A program made the translations under genes and the position numbers. A stretch of 64,000 bases of DNA from Gulbenkiania mobilis (lineage in GTDB: Bacteria > Pseudomonadota > Gammaproteobacteria > Burkholderiales > Chromobacteriaceae), in NCBI GenBank assembly GCA_004346645.1, contig SMDA01000002.1, positions 372,001-436,000 of the forward strand, written 5' to 3'. Shown here piece by piece: positions 28,359 to 41,666 of the stretch (its first letter is position 1; each line of letters opens with the position of its first letter). The notes beneath the pieces are model-generated. The model had not been told where the DNA came from, did no database searches, and worked only from the letters and a program-made list of their open reading frames with translations.

Positions 28359-29693
28359 TTACTTGATGCCGAGGCGTTCCAGCCGGTAGCGCAGCGAGCG
28401 GAAGCTGATACCCAGCCGTTTGGCCGCCTGGGTGCGGTTGTAGCGGGTGGTGTCCAGCGCCTTGAGGAGAACTTCACGTTCCACCCGGTCCAGATAGTCC
28501 TGCAGGCTTTCGCCGCCGGCCAGGGCGGGAGGCGAGGGGACATCGTCCTCCACCGGCAGGAGCTGCAGTGCGTCCGGGCCGATCTCCGGGCCGGTGGCCA
28601 GCGCCACGGCGCGTTCGATGATGTTTTCCAGCTCGCGGAAGTTACCGGGGTAGTTGTATCCCAGCAGCAGCTGCAGCGCGGCCGGCGTCAGCCGTGGCCG
28701 GGGCCCTGACACCCCATAGCGCTCCAGCAGCATGTCGACGAAGCGCGGCAGATCCTCCCGCAGTTCGCGCAGTGGCGGCATCGTCAGGCTGATGACGTTC
28801 AGCCGGTAGTAAAGGTCCTGGCGGAACGCACCACCGCTCACCTGCGCGGCCAGGTCTTTGTGTGTTGCACACAGGATGCGCACGTCGGTGGCTTCCTCGC
28901 TGGTGGCGCCCAGCCGGCGCACTTTCTTTTCCTGCAGGGCACGCAATAGCTTCACCTGCATGGACAGCGGCAGGTCGGCCACTTCGTCGAGGAACAGCGT
29001 GCCGCCCGAAGCCTGCTGGAAAAATCCTTCCCGGTCGCGGTCGGCGCCGGTGAACGCGCCACGCCGCGTGCCGAAGAATTCGCTCTCCATCAGGCTGTCG
29101 GGGATCGCGCCACAGTTCACCGGCACGAACGGTCCAGCGGCGCGCGGACCGGAGGCGTGGATCAGCCGTGCGGCCTGTTCCTTGCCGGTGCCCGACTCGC
29201 CGCGGATGTACACCGGCGCCTGGGTACGCGCCACCCGTTCGATCAGCGCCCGTATCTCCAGCATCGCGGGCGACTCGCCGTACAGCCGGGCACCGCCTTC
29301 GGTGCGTGCTGGGCGCTCCACCCGCAGCACGCCCCCGACCAGTGCGCGCAGATGGGCCAGGCTGACCGGCTTCTGCAGGTAGTCGAAGGCACCGGCCTTC
29401 ATGGCGGCCACCGCGTTTTCCGTGCTGCCGTGCGCGGTGATCACCGCCACCGGGATGTCCAGATTGCGCCGGGTGATGGCTTCTACCACGGCGAGGCCTT
29501 CCCCATCCGGCAGGCGCATGTCGGTCAGCGCCAGGTCGAAGGGGCCGGCTCCATCGAGCGCTGCGAGGGCCTCGGCCACACTACCGGCGGTGGTCACCAC
29601 CAGCCCCATGCGGGTGAGTGTCAGGTCCAGCAGTTCGCGGATGTCAGCCTCGTCATCGACGACGAGTACGCGTTGGGAGGCCGTGCGTTTCAT
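28359..29693 (-). CDS. pilR: Sigma-54 response regulator PilR
   Basis: NtrC-type activator (444 residues) that in Pseudomonas and relatives turns on pilin genes from sigma-54 promoters. Receiver domain 8-120 with phospho-acceptor Asp58 (LTDMRLPDG). AAA+ domain about 137-370 with Walker A GESGTGKE (165-172), the sigma-54 contact loop GAFTGA (212-217) and LFLDEVADLP Walker B. Fis-type HTH at the C-terminus (YNRTQAAKRLGISFRSLRYRL). It overlaps pilS by four bases. The closest family by eye is PilR, given the pairing with a six-helix PilS. No pilin gene lies in the window. Confidence 0.88.
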   Translation of the reverse strand: MKRTASQRVLVVDDEADIRELLDLTLTRMGLVVTTAGSVAEALAALDGAGPFDLALTDMRLPDGEGLAVVEAITRRNLDIPVAVITAHGSTENAVAAMKAGAFDYLQKPVSLAHLRALVGGVLRVERPARTEGGARLYGESPAMLEIRALIERVARTQAPVYIRGESGTGKEQAARLIHASGPRAAGPFVPVNCGAIPDSLMESEFFGTRRGAFTGADRDREGFFQQASGGTLFLDEVADLPLSMQVKLLRALQEKKVRRLGATSEEATDVRILCATHKDLAAQVSGGAFRQDLYYRLNVISLTMPPLRELREDLPRFVDMLLERYGVSGPRPRLTPAALQLLLGYNYPGNFRELENIIERAVALATGPEIGPDALQLLPVEDDVPSPPALAGGESLQDYLDRVEREVLLKALDTTRYNRTQAAKRLGISFRSLRYRLERLGIK

Positions 29694-31227
29694 GGGGCGT
29701 ACCGGCAGGTGAGTCGAAAATGGCCGCTGGGCGGCACGTAGTCCAGCCAGGCTTCGTTGGCTTCGGCCAACTCGCGGGCGATGTAGAGGCCAAGGCCTGT
29801 GCCCTGGCTGTCGGTGGTAAAGAAGGGTTCGAACAGGTGCAACTGGGCGTCCTCGCTCACGCCTGGCCCGTTATCGAGTACCGACAGGTGGGCACGGTCC
29901 GGTTCGGCCTCTACCCGCAGGCGGACGGCGCCGGTTTGCCGGCTGCCGTGCCGCCAAGCGTTGCGCAGCAGGTTGAAAAGGATCTGGGTGAGATGGCCGC
30001 GATCAAAGGCGACCGCCACCGGGGTGTCAGGCACTTCCACCACGATGGCCCCGGCAGCGTCCGGCTGTGCCACGCCGAATTCGTCGACAAGACCGGTCAG
30101 GAAAGGGGCAAGCGCGATGGCCTCGGGCCGCAGCCGGTCTCGCCGGTTAAGTGCCAGTACTTCCTCCACCAGCGTGTCGATGCGCAGGGCATTGTCGCGC
30201 ACGATGCGCGTCAGCCGGGCGCTGCCGGCATCGTCGGCGGTTTCGGCCAAGAGCTCGCCTGCATGGCTGATCGCTGCCAAGGGGTTGCGGATTTCGTGAG
30301 CGATGTTGGCCGTCAGGCGGCCTAAGGCGGCCAGCTTTACGCGGCGCGCTTCCTTGGCCTGGTCCGCTTGGTCGCGCAGGAACAGCACTAGTCGCCGGTT
30401 GTTGTCCTGCACGATGGGGATGAGCTCACCCACCAGTTGCCGTCCGCGCACCAGGCGCTCGACGGCAAGGTTGGCCGAAGGGTCCGGGCTGCGCTGCCAG
30501 CGTTCCACCAGCGCCACCAGCTCCGGCCGACGCTGCCCGCGACCCAACTCGGGCAGGAAGTTGGCCGCCACATGGTTGAACTGGCAGACCTGTCCCTGGT
30601 CGTCCAGCACCAACACTGCTTCACGCAGTGTTTCCAGCACCAAGGCGTTGAGCCGGTTGAGTTGCACGATCTCGTTGCCCTGGCGCTGGGCCAGCGCTTC
30701 GGACTCGCGTGCCACCCGGCCCAACTGGTAGGTGACCACGCTGACCACGAAGCCCGCCAGGGCCAGCAAGCCGCTCTGAAAGAGTTCCGCCGGAGTGGCC
30801 AGGTCCCGCACCAGCTCGTAGCCGGTGTAGCCCAGCAGCGCCACCGTGGCCAGCGCCGCGTAGAACAGCGCGTGCCGGCCCGACGACAGCAGGCCACTGA
30901 TGGCCAGGAAGGGCAGCAACAGCACGCCGTAGCCGCTGCGTACTCCACCGTTGAGGGCAATCAGCCCGGTCAGCATGCCCACATCGGTGGCCACGGCCAG
31001 CGTCAGCTGCAATGGCTGCGCCAGTCGGCTGCGGCCCAGTCCGAATGAAGCGGCGATCGCCACCAGATAGCCCGCCGCCCAACCGTAGAGCGCATTGCCG
31101 CCCGACACCAGCGGCTGGTTGTCTCCGCCACGCAGCAACGACATCGCTACCAGCACGCCCACGGTGGCGGCGCGGAAGGCGTTGTATACGTCTAGAGACG
31201 GGCTGCGGACGCGGCGGAGGGAGACCA

Positions 31228-31231
<4 letters not shown>
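29690..31231 (-). CDS. pilS: Sensor histidine kinase PilS
   Basis: 513-residue membrane kinase, partner of PilR. Five to six hydrophobic helices occupy about 20-185, as in Pseudomonas PilS, which senses pilin in the membrane. A PAS-like segment follows ([21 protein letters not shown]). The kinase core has the H-box [22 protein letters not shown] (His near 312), N-box [10 protein letters not shown] and G-boxes VLDNGPGV and [22 protein letters not shown]. The ATG overlaps the parC stop by four bases. Contains a repeat copy at 30469. Confidence 0.88.
30469..30480 (+). repeat. DUS-like 12-mer in pilS
   Basis: Exact copy on the strand opposite to pilS coding. Confidence 0.8.
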
Positions 31232-33549
<2,318 letters not shown>

Positions 33550-33622
33550 AAAGAGGGGGATTCGGTCCGCCGGAGGGCGTGACGTGTTATGTTCGTTCGA
33601 TCACAGATGAGGGAATTCTACT

Positions 33623-34093
33623 ATGGGGCAACCCCTTGCGTGGGCCTGCCACCCGTTCGACGGTTTTACCCCACAGGCCCTCTACGAAGTGCTGGCCCTG
33701 CGGGACCGGGTGTTCGTGGTGGAGCAGCAATCGATCTATGGCGACCTGGACGGCTTGGACCAGCAGGCCCTGCACCTGAGCGGCCGCAGCCCCGAAGGGC
33801 ACTTGCTTGCCTATGCACGGCTTCTGCCGCCTGGCATCAAGCTGGACCGGGCCGTCGCTATCGGCCGCGTGGTGGTGGATGCTTCGGTGCGCGGCACCGG
33901 GCTGGGTCGGCTGCTAATGCAGCAGGCCCTGGAGGCGGCCGAGTCGGCCTGGCCAGGAGTGGAGATCGGCCTTTCGGCGCAGGTGAATGCCCGGAGCTTC
34001 TATGAGAGTTTCGGCTTCAGGAGGGTGTCCGAACCCTACGACGACGGCGGCATCCTCCACGAGGACATGCTGCGCTCCGCCGGCAGGGCCTGA
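33623..34093 (+). CDS. elaA: ElaA-family GNAT acetyltransferase
   Basis: 156 residues, matching E. coli ElaA (153) along the whole length: ALYEVLALRDRVFVVEQQSIYGDLDGLD near the N-terminus, LLAYARLLPPG, the acetyl-CoA loop VAIGRVVVDASVRGTGLGRLLM (about 84-105), and the C-terminal FYESFGFRRVSEPYDDGGILHEDM. The acceptor substrate is unknown in the family. It is divergent from parC across a 73-base gap, and converges with the next membrane-protein gene. Confidence 0.85.
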   Translation: MGQPLAWACHPFDGFTPQALYEVLALRDRVFVVEQQSIYGDLDGLDQQALHLSGRSPEGHLLAYARLLPPGIKLDRAVAIGRVVVDASVRGTGLGRLLMQQALEAAESAWPGVEIGLSAQVNARSFYESFGFRRVSEPYDDGGILHEDMLRSAGRA

Positions 34094-34125
34094 CCGGGGG
34101 CGCGGACCCCGTCGGGCTGCGTTCC

Positions 34126-34869
34126 TCAGCAGCGCTGGGGCAGCCCGTTGCCGAACACGTCGCGCCAGGCAGTGTAGCCACTGGCATACAGCACCGGGAA
34201 CCACAGTAGCAGACCCAGCAGGAGTGGCAGCAGGGCCAGGAACAGCAACAGCGACAGCATCACGCTGTAGACGAGGATGGCCAGCCAGTTGGTCAGCCCG
34301 GCACGAAAGCTCACCCGTAGTGCCTGGAAGGCGTTCAGCCGCGCCAGTACCACTGCAGCGGGGGCAAACCAGTAGGCCAGGTTGACCACGAACACCACCA
34401 CGGTGGCCCCGATCATTACCGGGATGAGGTCGCTCGCGGCTAGCGTGGCGGCATCCTCTGCCGCCAGGCGCTCCACCAAGCCGGGGGCGGCCAGCGTCAG
34501 CAGCAGTTCTAGGGCCACCAGTCCCAGCATCAGCAGCACACTGTAGAGCGCGCCAACCGCAGCCAAGGACAGGCCATGCTGGCGCAGCCCTGTCAGGAAG
34601 TCGGCGCGGCGCAAGGGCTCGCCACGCTCGGTCTTCTGGGCCGCCAGCACGAAGCTGCCGCCGAACACCGGTGCGAGCAGCATGCCGGCCATCCCCAGGG
34701 CCGGCACCATGCTCAACACCACCTGCAGGGCGATGTAGGCAAGCGCGAACATCGCCCAGGTGACCGGCTGCTCGCGGACCAGATAGAAGGCCTGTACGAT
34801 CCAGCGCCAGCCGTGACGGGCGGGAACGTGCTGGTGAACGGGCAGGGGATCGGCAAAGGGTGCGGCCAT
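34126..34869 (-). CDS. BPSS1780-family integral membrane protein
   Basis: 247-residue inner-membrane protein of a betaproteobacterial family of unknown function (named for BPSS1780). It has five to six hydrophobic helices, with paired segments such as WAMFALAYIALQVVLSMVPAL (about 38-58), MIGATVVVFVVNLAYWFAPA (about 152-171) and a very Leu-rich helix near 215-232. FRAGLTNWLAILVYSV and the Trp-rich start HGWRWIVQAFYLVREQPVTW are recognisable. No operon partners. A one-mismatch DUS-like copy (CGTTGGCCGAAAGC) lies upstream near 34916. Confidence 0.72.
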   Translation of the reverse strand: MAAPFADPLPVHQHVPARHGWRWIVQAFYLVREQPVTWAMFALAYIALQVVLSMVPALGMAGMLLAPVFGGSFVLAAQKTERGEPLRRADFLTGLRQHGLSLAAVGALYSVLLMLGLVALELLLTLAAPGLVERLAAEDAATLAASDLIPVMIGATVVVFVVNLAYWFAPAAVVLARLNAFQALRVSFRAGLTNWLAILVYSVMLSLLLFLALLPLLLGLLLWFPVLYASGYTAWRDVFGNGLPQRC

Positions 34870-35069
34870 GGGGGTGGAACCTCGCGGAGCGGACGATGGG
34901 CGAAAACTGCAGAGCGTTGGCCGAAAGCGTGCCCGGCGTCAAGGGGGCATGCCCCGGCTCGGTTGCCGGCGAGGGGCAAAATCGGCGATAATCGGCTGAT
35001 TTTTCGAGGGTTGGGGCCGGTGCTCCAGCTCCCGCTTCCGGTTCTTCACAATCTGAGGTTTTCCCCGAC

Positions 35070-37058
35070 ATGGTCACCCGAACCGAGCTTGCCAACGCGA
35101 TCCGTTTCCTGTCGATGGATGCGGTGGAAAAAGCCAAATCCGGCCACCCCGGCGCACCCATGGGCATGGCGGACATCGCCGAAGTGCTCTGGCGCGATCA
35201 CCTGAAGCACAATCCGTCCAACCCCCGCTGGCCCAACCGCGACCGTTTCGTGCTCTCCAACGGCCATGGTTCGATGCTGCTCTACAGCCTCTTGCACCTC
35301 TCCGGCTACGACCTGACCATCGAGGACCTGAAAGCCTTTCGCCAGTGGCACTCGCGCACGCCGGGCCACCCCGAATACGGTTACGCGCCTGGCGTGGAGA
35401 CCACCACCGGACCGCTGGGCCAGGGTATCACCAATGCTGTGGGGATGGCGCTGGCCGAGAAGATTCTGGCGGCCGAGTTCAACCGTGACGGCTACACCGT
35501 CGTCGACCATCGCACCTGGGTGTTTCTGGGTGATGGCTGCCTGATGGAGGGCATCAGCCACGAGGCGTGTTCGCTTGCGGGGACTTGGGGCCTCAACAAG
35601 CTGGTCGCATTCTACGACGACAATGGCATTTCCATCGACGGCGACGTGGAGGGCTGGTTCACCGACGACACCCCGGCCCGCTTCGAGGCCTATGGCTGGC
35701 AGGTGATCCGCAACGTCAACGGGCACGACCCGGTCGAGATCGCCACTGCCATCGAAACTGCGAAGAAAAGCACCGACCGACCCACACTGATCTGCTGCAA
35801 GACCGTCATTGGCCACGGTGCGCCCAACAAGCAGGGCGGACACGACGTGCATGGCGCACCGCTGGGCGCGCTCGAAATCGAGGCCGCTCGCGGCCATCTC
35901 AAGTGGCTGCACGAGCCGTTCGTGATCTCCGACGAGATCTACGCCGCCTGGGACTGCCGCCCGCGCGGTCTCAACGAGGAAAGCGCCTGGACTACGCTGT
36001 TCGGGGCCTATGCGCAAGCGTATCCGGAACTCGCTGCCGAGTTCACCCGCCGCATGCAGGGCGAGCTGCCCCCGCGCTGGGCCGAGCATGTGGCCGCCAA
36101 GATTGCCCAGGTCAACGAGAAGGCCGAGACCATTGCCACCCGCAAGGCCTCGCAGAACGCCATCGCTGCCTTTGCCGAGATCCTGCCCGAGCTGGTGGGC
36201 GGTTCGGCCGACCTGACACCGTCCAACCTCACCAACTGGCCCACTGCCAAACCTGTTTCACGTGAAACAGGGGGCAACTACATCCATTACGGTGTGCGTG
36301 AGTTTGGCATGGCCGCCATCATGAACGGCCTGGCACTGCATGGTGGCCTGAAGCCGTTCGGTGCCACTTTCCTGATGTTCAGCGAATACGCCCGCAACGC
36401 CCTGCGCATGGCCGCGCTGATGAAGATCAACCCGGTCTTCGTCTTCACCCATGACTCCATCGGCCTGGGCGAGGATGGCCCCACCCATCAGCCGATCGAA
36501 CAGATCGCCACGCTGCGCATGATTCCGAACATGGCGGTATGGCGCCCCTGCGACACGGTGGAGTCTCTGGTGGCCTGGGCCGAGGCGCTTTCGGCCAAGG
36601 ATCACCCCAGCTGCCTGATCTTCAGCCGCCAGAATCTGCCCTTTGTCACCCGTGATGCCGCCCAGCTGGAAGGCATCCGTAGGGGCGGCTACGTGCTGCG
36701 GGACGTGACCACGCCACAGGCCGTGCTGATCGCCACCGGTTCTGAAGTGGAGCTGGCTCTCAAAGCCCAGGAAGCCCTGGCCGCCGAAGGCGTTGCGGTG
36801 CGTGTGGTCTCCATGCCGGCCACCACCGTCTTCGACCGGCAGGATAAGGCCTATCAGGCCGAAGTGCTGCCCCTGGGCGTGCCGCGCCTGGCGATCGAAG
36901 CCGGCGTCACCGACTTCTGGCGCAAGTATGTCGGACTGGAAGGCGACGTGGTGGGCATCGACCACTTTGGCGAATCCGCCCCGGCACCGGTGCTGTTCCG
37001 CGAGTTTGGCTTTACCGTCGAAAACGTGGTCGCCCGCACCCGCGCGCTCCTCGCCTGA
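35070..37058 (+). CDS. tkt: Transketolase
   Basis: Thiamine-diphosphate enzyme of the pentose phosphate and Calvin-type cycles, 662 residues. It starts [38 protein letters not shown] (about 63-77) and [15 protein letters not shown] (about 153-167) bind TPP/Mg; NNYIHYG-like [19 protein letters not shown] (about 406-424) starts the pyrimidine domain; [18 protein letters not shown] (about 464-481) is invariant. The loop before GNYIHYG reads VSRETG because a perfect parS is embedded there. First gene of the tkt-gap-pgk-fba run, and it uses the cofactor whose synthesis thiC supports. Confidence 0.97.
   Translation: MVTRTELANAIRFLSMDAVEKAKSGHPGAPMGMADIAEVLWRDHLKHNPSNPRWPNRDRFVLSNGHGSMLLYSLLHLSGYDLTIEDLKAFRQWHSRTPGHPEYGYAPGVETTTGPLGQGITNAVGMALAEKILAAEFNRDGYTVVDHRTWVFLGDGCLMEGISHEACSLAGTWGLNKLVAFYDDNGISIDGDVEGWFTDDTPARFEAYGWQVIRNVNGHDPVEIATAIETAKKSTDRPTLICCKTVIGHGAPNKQGGHDVHGAPLGALEIEAARGHLKWLHEPFVISDEIYAAWDCRPRGLNEESAWTTLFGAYAQAYPELAAEFTRRMQGELPPRWAEHVAAKIAQVNEKAETIATRKASQNAIAAFAEILPELVGGSADLTPSNLTNWPTAKPVSRETGGNYIHYGVREFGMAAIMNGLALHGGLKPFGATFLMFSEYARNALRMAALMKINPVFVFTHDSIGLGEDGPTHQPIEQIATLRMIPNMAVWRPCDTVESLVAWAEALSAKDHPSCLIFSRQNLPFVTRDAAQLEGIRRGGYVLRDVTTPQAVLIATGSEVELALKAQEALAAEGVAVRVVSMPATTVFDRQDKAYQAEVLPLGVPRLAIEAGVTDFWRKYVGLEGDVVGIDHFGESAPAPVLFREFGFTVENVVARTRALLA
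36254..36269. promoter_or_regulatory. Perfect parS site C (TGTTTCACGTGAAACA)
   Basis: All 16 consensus bases match, extending to an 18-bp palindrome (36253-36270). It lies inside tkt, about 16 kb right of the putative oriC. Confidence 0.92.
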
Positions 37059-37062
37059 AACG

Positions 37063-37086
37063 AAGACCCGCCTCCGCGCGGGTCTT
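37063..37086 (+). terminator. Hairpin after tkt
   Basis: 9-bp stem AAGACCCGC / GCGGGTCTT with a six-base loop, five bases after the tkt stop. No long U-run, so it may only partially terminate before gap. Confidence 0.65.
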
Positions 37087-37162
37087 GCAACACCTTTACC
37101 TCGCATTCTGAAAGATCGCACCGGCAGCAGCCGGTGCCCTGCCTCACCGGGAGAAGAAGCAC

Positions 37163-38173
37163 ATGACCATTCGCGTCGCTATCAACGGCTACGGCCGTAT
37201 CGGCCGTCAGGCCCTGCGTTCCATCTACGAATACAACCTGCGGGGCGACTTCGAGATCGTGGCCGTCAACGCCTCGGGCGACCTGGCCACCAACGCACAC
37301 CTGACCAAGTTCGACACCGTGCACGGCCGTTTCGCTGCGGAAGTCAGTCACGATGACAAGAACCTGATCATCAACGGCGACGTGATCCCGTTCTTCTCCA
37401 CCCGCAACCCGGCCGAACTGCCGTGGAAAGCGCTGAACGTTGACCTGGTACTGGAGTGTACCGGCGCGTTTACCAGCAAGGAGAAGTGCCAGGCCCATAT
37501 CGATGCTGGCGCCAAGAAGGTGCTGATCTCCGCCCCGGGCGGTGACGATGTGGATGCCACGATCGTTTACGGCGTGAACCACGACACCCTGACCGCTGCC
37601 ATGACCGTGGTCTCCAACGCTTCGTGCACCACCAACTGCCTGGCTCCGGTGGCCAAGGCACTCAACGACGCGCTGGGCATCAAGAAGGGCCTGATGACCA
37701 CCATTCACGCCTTCACCAACGACCAGGTACTGACCGACGTACGCCACAAGGACCTGCGCCGCGCCCGCTCGGCCACCGAGAACATGATCCCCACCAAGAC
37801 CGGCGCGGCCAAGGCTGTGGGTCTGGTGCTGCCCGAACTGAAGGGCAAACTTGACGGTTTCGCAGTGCGTGTGCCGACGATCAACGTCTCGCTGGTGGAC
37901 CTCACCTTCGAAGCCGGTCGCGATACCACCGTCGACGAGGTCAACGCCATCGTCAAGGAAGCGGCCGAAGGCAAGATGAAGGGTATCCTGGGCTACAACA
38001 CCCTGCCGCTGGTTTCTACCGACTTCAACCACAGCACCGAGGGCTCGGTCTTCGATGCCACCCTGACCAAGGTGTCCAACGGCAACATGGTCAAGGTCCT
38101 GGCGTGGTACGACAACGAGTGGGGTTTCTGCCAGCAGATGCTGCGTACCGCGCGCGCCATGTTCCAGGTGTGA
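37163..38173 (+). CDS. gap: Glyceraldehyde-3-phosphate dehydrogenase, type I
   Basis: Interconverts glyceraldehyde 3-phosphate and 1,3-bisphosphoglycerate with NAD(P). 336 residues. NAD motif [13 protein letters not shown] (7-19), catalytic Cys155 in [11 protein letters not shown], partner His in [10 protein letters not shown] (about 181-190), and the C-terminal [12 protein letters not shown]. Ribosome site GGGAGAAG lies about ten bases before the ATG. The segment after the GYGRIG motif does not allow a confident call between NAD and NADP use. It sits between tkt and pgk. Confidence 0.97.
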   Translation: MTIRVAINGYGRIGRQALRSIYEYNLRGDFEIVAVNASGDLATNAHLTKFDTVHGRFAAEVSHDDKNLIINGDVIPFFSTRNPAELPWKALNVDLVLECTGAFTSKEKCQAHIDAGAKKVLISAPGGDDVDATIVYGVNHDTLTAAMTVVSNASCTTNCLAPVAKALNDALGIKKGLMTTIHAFTNDQVLTDVRHKDLRRARSATENMIPTKTGAAKAVGLVLPELKGKLDGFAVRVPTINVSLVDLTFEAGRDTTVDEVNAIVKEAAEGKMKGILGYNTLPLVSTDFNHSTEGSVFDATLTKVSNGNMVKVLAWYDNEWGFCQQMLRTARAMFQV

Positions 38174-38179
38174 TCCGAC

Positions 38180-38238
38180 GGGCCTGCTGTGCAGGCCCGC
38201 GCCAGGCGGGATCGGCCTAAGGCCGGCCCGTTTTCCGT
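38180..38238 (+). terminator. Tandem hairpins after gap
   Basis: First stem GGGCCTGC / GCAGGCCC (38180-38198). The second, CGGGATCGGCC...GGCCGGCCCG (about 38207-38232), is followed by TTTTCC. It would separate gap from the ykvA-pgk transcript or attenuate it. Confidence 0.75.
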
Positions 38239-38257
38239 TGTGTTCCGGGAAGATACG

Positions 38258-38587
38258 ATGAGCGAAAAGCACTATTCGGAAGAAGGCTTCTGGGACAAAC
38301 TCACCCGTTTCGCGCGGGTGGCCGGTCGTGAGGTGGTGGAAAAGGCCCTCTGGCTCTTCTACGCACTGCAGCAGCCCAGGCTCCCGGTATGGGCCCGCAC
38401 CGTCATCATCGGTGCTCTCGGTTATTTCATCTTCCCGGCCGATGCCATCCCGGATGTGGTGCCGCTGGCCGGCTACAGCGATGACCTGGGTGCCCTGGCC
38501 GCTGCCGTGGGAATGGTGGCGATGTACATCGACGACAGCGTCAGGGCCCGAGCGGACGAGACGCTGCGCCGTTGGTTTGGAGAGTGA
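38258..38587 (+). CDS. DUF1232 (YkvA-family) membrane protein
   Basis: 109-residue protein with the DUF1232 signature: [37 protein letters not shown] is the family core (about 44-80; given here in outline), a hydrophobic hairpin around a conserved PxDxxPD motif. Function unknown. ATG 38258 has GGGAAG upstream. It lies between gap and pgk, four bases before the pgk start, so it is probably cotranscribed with pgk, an unusual insertion in the glycolytic run. Confidence 0.85.
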   Translation: MSEKHYSEEGFWDKLTRFARVAGREVVEKALWLFYALQQPRLPVWARTVIIGALGYFIFPADAIPDVVPLAGYSDDLGALAAAVGMVAMYIDDSVRARADETLRRWFGE

Positions 38588-38591
38588 TTCC

Positions 38592-39770
38592 GTGCAATTC
38601 AAGAAACTGGTTGAACAAGATCTGGCCGGAAAGCGCGTGCTGATCCGCGTGGACATGAACGTGCCGGTCAAGAACGGTGTGATCGGTGACGACACCCGCA
38701 TCCGCGCCAGCCTGCCGTCCATCCTGCACTGCCTGAAGGCAGGTGCCAGCGTGATTCTCATGACGCACCTGGGCCGACCGACCGAAGGCGAACCCAAGCC
38801 CGAGGACAGCCTGGCCCCGGTGGCCGAGCGCCTGGCCCAGCTTCTGGCGCAGCCGGTGCGTGTGGTGGACGCCTGGCAGTCCGGGCTGTCGCTGGCAGCG
38901 GGTGATGTGGTGATGCTGGAGAATGTTCGCCTCAACAAGGGCGAAAAGAAAAACAGCGAGGAACTGGGCCGCGCCTATGCCGGCCTGTGCGACGTATTCG
39001 TGAACGATGCTTTCGGTACCGCCCACCGGGCCGAGGCCTCCACCCATGCGGTGGCTCGCTTCGCACCGGTGGCCTGCGCAGGCGTGTTGCTGGCTGCCGA
39101 GCTCGATGCACTGGGCAAGGCGCTGGAAGCACCCGCCCGCCCGCTGGTGGCCATCGTCGCCGGCTCCAAGGTCTCGACCAAGCTCACTATCCTCGAAAGC
39201 CTGGCCGACAAGGTCGACCAGCTGATCGTGGGCGGTGGCATTGCCAATACCTTCCTCTTGGCTGAAGGCCACGGCATCGGCAAGAGCCTGGCCGAGCCGG
39301 AACTGGTCGGGGAGGCCAAGAAGGTGATCGAGAAGATCCGCGCCCGCGGTGGGGACGTGCCCCTCCCCACCGATGTGGTGGTGGCACCCGAATTCTCGGA
39401 AAACGCCGAAGACACGCTCAAGCCGGTCGGCGCGGTGACGCGCGACGACATGATTCTGGACATCGGCCCGGAGTCCGCCCGTGCGCTTGCCGAGATCGTT
39501 GCCCAGGCCGGCACGGTGGTGTGGAACGGCCCGGTGGGGGTGTTCGAATTCGAGCAGTTCGCCAGCGGTACCCGCACCTTGGCCGAAGCGATTGCCCAGT
39601 CGCAAGCCTTCTCGATTGCCGGCGGGGGCGACACCTTATCGGCAATCGCCAAGTTCGGCGTCACCGAGAAGATCAGCTACATCTCGACCGGTGGCGGTGC
39701 CTTCCTGGAATTCCTGGAAGGCAAGGAGCTGCCGGCCGTGGCCATCCTGGCGGAGCGCGCAGCCGGCTGA
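38592..39770 (+). CDS. pgk: Phosphoglycerate kinase
   Basis: ATP-forming step of glycolysis; 392 residues. It starts with GTG 38592 behind [34 protein letters not shown]. Substrate motifs are [24 protein letters not shown] (about 40-63), LLENVR-like [29 protein letters not shown] (about 137-151), and the nucleotide-binding [17 protein letters not shown] (about 312-328) and [12 protein letters not shown]. Complete and typical. A near-DUS (CCTTGGCCGAAGCG) lies at about 39577. Confidence 0.97.
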   Translation: MQFKKLVEQDLAGKRVLIRVDMNVPVKNGVIGDDTRIRASLPSILHCLKAGASVILMTHLGRPTEGEPKPEDSLAPVAERLAQLLAQPVRVVDAWQSGLSLAAGDVVMLENVRLNKGEKKNSEELGRAYAGLCDVFVNDAFGTAHRAEASTHAVARFAPVACAGVLLAAELDALGKALEAPARPLVAIVAGSKVSTKLTILESLADKVDQLIVGGGIANTFLLAEGHGIGKSLAEPELVGEAKKVIEKIRARGGDVPLPTDVVVAPEFSENAEDTLKPVGAVTRDDMILDIGPESARALAEIVAQAGTVVWNGPVGVFEFEQFASGTRTLAEAIAQSQAFSIAGGGDTLSAIAKFGVTEKISYISTGGGAFLEFLEGKELPAVAILAERAAG

Positions 39771-39843
39771 GGCGCTGGCGCCTTCTGGCGCCTGCCCGGC
39801 CGCTGACATAGACTGGGGCCTTGTCCCCCTCAAGGAGGGTGCC

Positions 39844-40482
39844 GTGTCGCTCAATACCTGGCTTGTGTTCGTGGTGACGGTGTTTTTCGTTTCGGCCACC
39901 CCCGGCCCGAACATGCTGCTTGCCATGACGCACGGCATCCGCTTCGGGGTGCGCCGCACCTTGCCTACGATCGCTGGCCTGCTGACTGCCCTGGGCCTGA
40001 TTATGGGTGGCTCGGCGGCTGGGCTCGGGGCTGTGCTGGCTGCCTCCGAACTGCTGTTCTCGGTGATCAAGTATGCCGGGGCGGCCTATCTGGTCTGGCT
40101 GGGCATCAAGACCTGGCGCGCGCCGCCCACACCCCTGTCCGGACCAGAGGACAGCGAGGCCGCCGTGGCTGAGGCAGGCACTGGCTGGCAGCGCTTCCGC
40201 ACCGGTTTCTTGGTCGCCATGAGCAACCCGAAGGCCTTCGTGTTCTTCACTGCGCTCTTTCCGCAGTTCATGAACCCGCAGGCCCCGCAAATGCCGCAAC
40301 TGCTGGTGCTGGCCGGCACCTTTTACGTCATCGAGTCCAGCTGGCAGTTTGCCTATGCCGCCGGTGGCGCCCGCCTGCGTGGCTGGCTGAACAGCCCGGT
40401 GCGGCTGCGACTGATGAACCGTTTTGCCGGCGGCTCGTTTACCGCCGCAGGCGTAGCGCTGACCACCGTCAGCCGCGCCTGA
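39844..40482 (+). CDS. LysE/RhtB-family amino-acid exporter
   Basis: 212-residue inner-membrane exporter of the LysE superfamily. GTG start preceded by a full AGGAGG. Helix 1 ends in the family signature [19 protein letters not shown] (about 17-35), followed by [16 protein letters not shown] (about 76-91) and [16 protein letters not shown] (about 131-146), and six hydrophobic segments in all. The substrate (homoserine, threonine, leucine or other) cannot be inferred. It lies between pgk and fba without sharing their function. Confidence 0.88.
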   Translation: MSLNTWLVFVVTVFFVSATPGPNMLLAMTHGIRFGVRRTLPTIAGLLTALGLIMGGSAAGLGAVLAASELLFSVIKYAGAAYLVWLGIKTWRAPPTPLSGPEDSEAAVAEAGTGWQRFRTGFLVAMSNPKAFVFFTALFPQFMNPQAPQMPQLLVLAGTFYVIESSWQFAYAAGGARLRGWLNSPVRLRLMNRFAGGSFTAAGVALTTVSRA

Positions 40483-40549
40483 CCCCCAACCCGTTCGTTA
40501 TCATGCGTCGCCTGCGGGCGGCGCATTTCTTGTGACTGGAGAGTTAAGC

Positions 40550-41614
40550 ATGGCACTCGTTTCGATGCGCCAACTGCTGGATCATGCCGCCGAATTCGGT
40601 TATGGCCTGCCGGCGTTCAACGTCAACAACCTGGAACAGATGCGCGCCATCATGGAAGCGGCCGACAAGGTCGATGCTCCGGTGATCGTGCAGGCTTCGG
40701 CCGGTGCCCGTAAATACGCCGGCGCCCCCTTCCTGCGCCACCTCATTCTGGCAGCGGTCGAGGAGTTTCCGCACATTCCGGTGGTGATGCACCAGGATCA
40801 CGGTACCAGCCCGGACGTGTGCCAGCGCTCGATCCAGCTGGGCTTCTCCTCGGTGATGATGGATGGCTCGCTCAAGTCCGACGGCAAAACACCTGCCGAC
40901 TACGACTACAACGTCGATGTCACCCGCACCGTGGTCAACTTTGCCCATGCCTGCGGCGTGTCCGTCGAGGGTGAGATCGGCTGCCTGGGCAGCTTGGAAA
41001 CCGGCAAGGCTGGCGAGGAGGATGGCATCGGGGCCGAGGGCACGCTGGATCACAGCCAGCTGCTGACCGACCCGGAAGAAGCTGCCCGTTTCGTGAAGGA
41101 TACCGGTGTAGATGCCTTGGCCATCGCCATCGGCACCAGCCACGGCGCCTACAAGTTCACCAAGCGTCCCACTGGCGATGTGCTGCGCATCGACCGTATC
41201 CGGGAAATCCATGCGCGCATTCCCAACACCCATCTGGTGATGCACGGCTCGTCGAGCGTGCCGCAGGAATGGTTGCAGATCATCAACGAATTCGGCGGTG
41301 ACCTTGGCGAGACCTACGGTGTGCCGGTGGAAGAGATCGTCGAAGGCATCAAGCACGGCGTGCGCAAGGTGAATATCGATACCGACCTGCGCCTGGCCTC
41401 CACCGGAGCGGTGCGCCGCTTCCTGGCCCAGAACCCCAAGGAGTTTGACCCACGCAAATTCCTGAAGGTATCCACCGATGCGATGCGTGACATCTGCATT
41501 GCCCGCTATGAGGCCTTCGGCGCCGCCGGCATGGCCAGCAAGATCAAGCCGATCAACCTGGATACCATGGCCAACCGCTATGCCAAGGGCGAACTGGCGC
41601 AGATCGTGAAATAA
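40550..41614 (+). CDS. fba: Class II fructose-1,6-bisphosphate aldolase
   Basis: Zinc-dependent aldolase of glycolysis/gluconeogenesis, 354 residues, of the CbbA type common in betaproteobacteria. It starts [20 protein letters not shown]; metal ligands lie in [12 protein letters not shown] (about 78-89) and in [14 protein letters not shown] (about 227-240); [17 protein letters not shown] (about 278-294) binds phosphate. ATG 40550 follows GGAGAG. Last gene of the carbon-metabolism run, closed by a strong terminator. Confidence 0.97.
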   Translation: MALVSMRQLLDHAAEFGYGLPAFNVNNLEQMRAIMEAADKVDAPVIVQASAGARKYAGAPFLRHLILAAVEEFPHIPVVMHQDHGTSPDVCQRSIQLGFSSVMMDGSLKSDGKTPADYDYNVDVTRTVVNFAHACGVSVEGEIGCLGSLETGKAGEEDGIGAEGTLDHSQLLTDPEEAARFVKDTGVDALAIAIGTSHGAYKFTKRPTGDVLRIDRIREIHARIPNTHLVMHGSSSVPQEWLQIINEFGGDLGETYGVPVEEIVEGIKHGVRKVNIDTDLRLASTGAVRRFLAQNPKEFDPRKFLKVSTDAMRDICIARYEAFGAAGMASKIKPINLDTMANRYAKGELAQIVK

Positions 41615-41666
41615 CAAGCCTCAGGGCCGCTTCGCTGCCTGGACGGGGCGCAAGGGTTGGGGTGTG

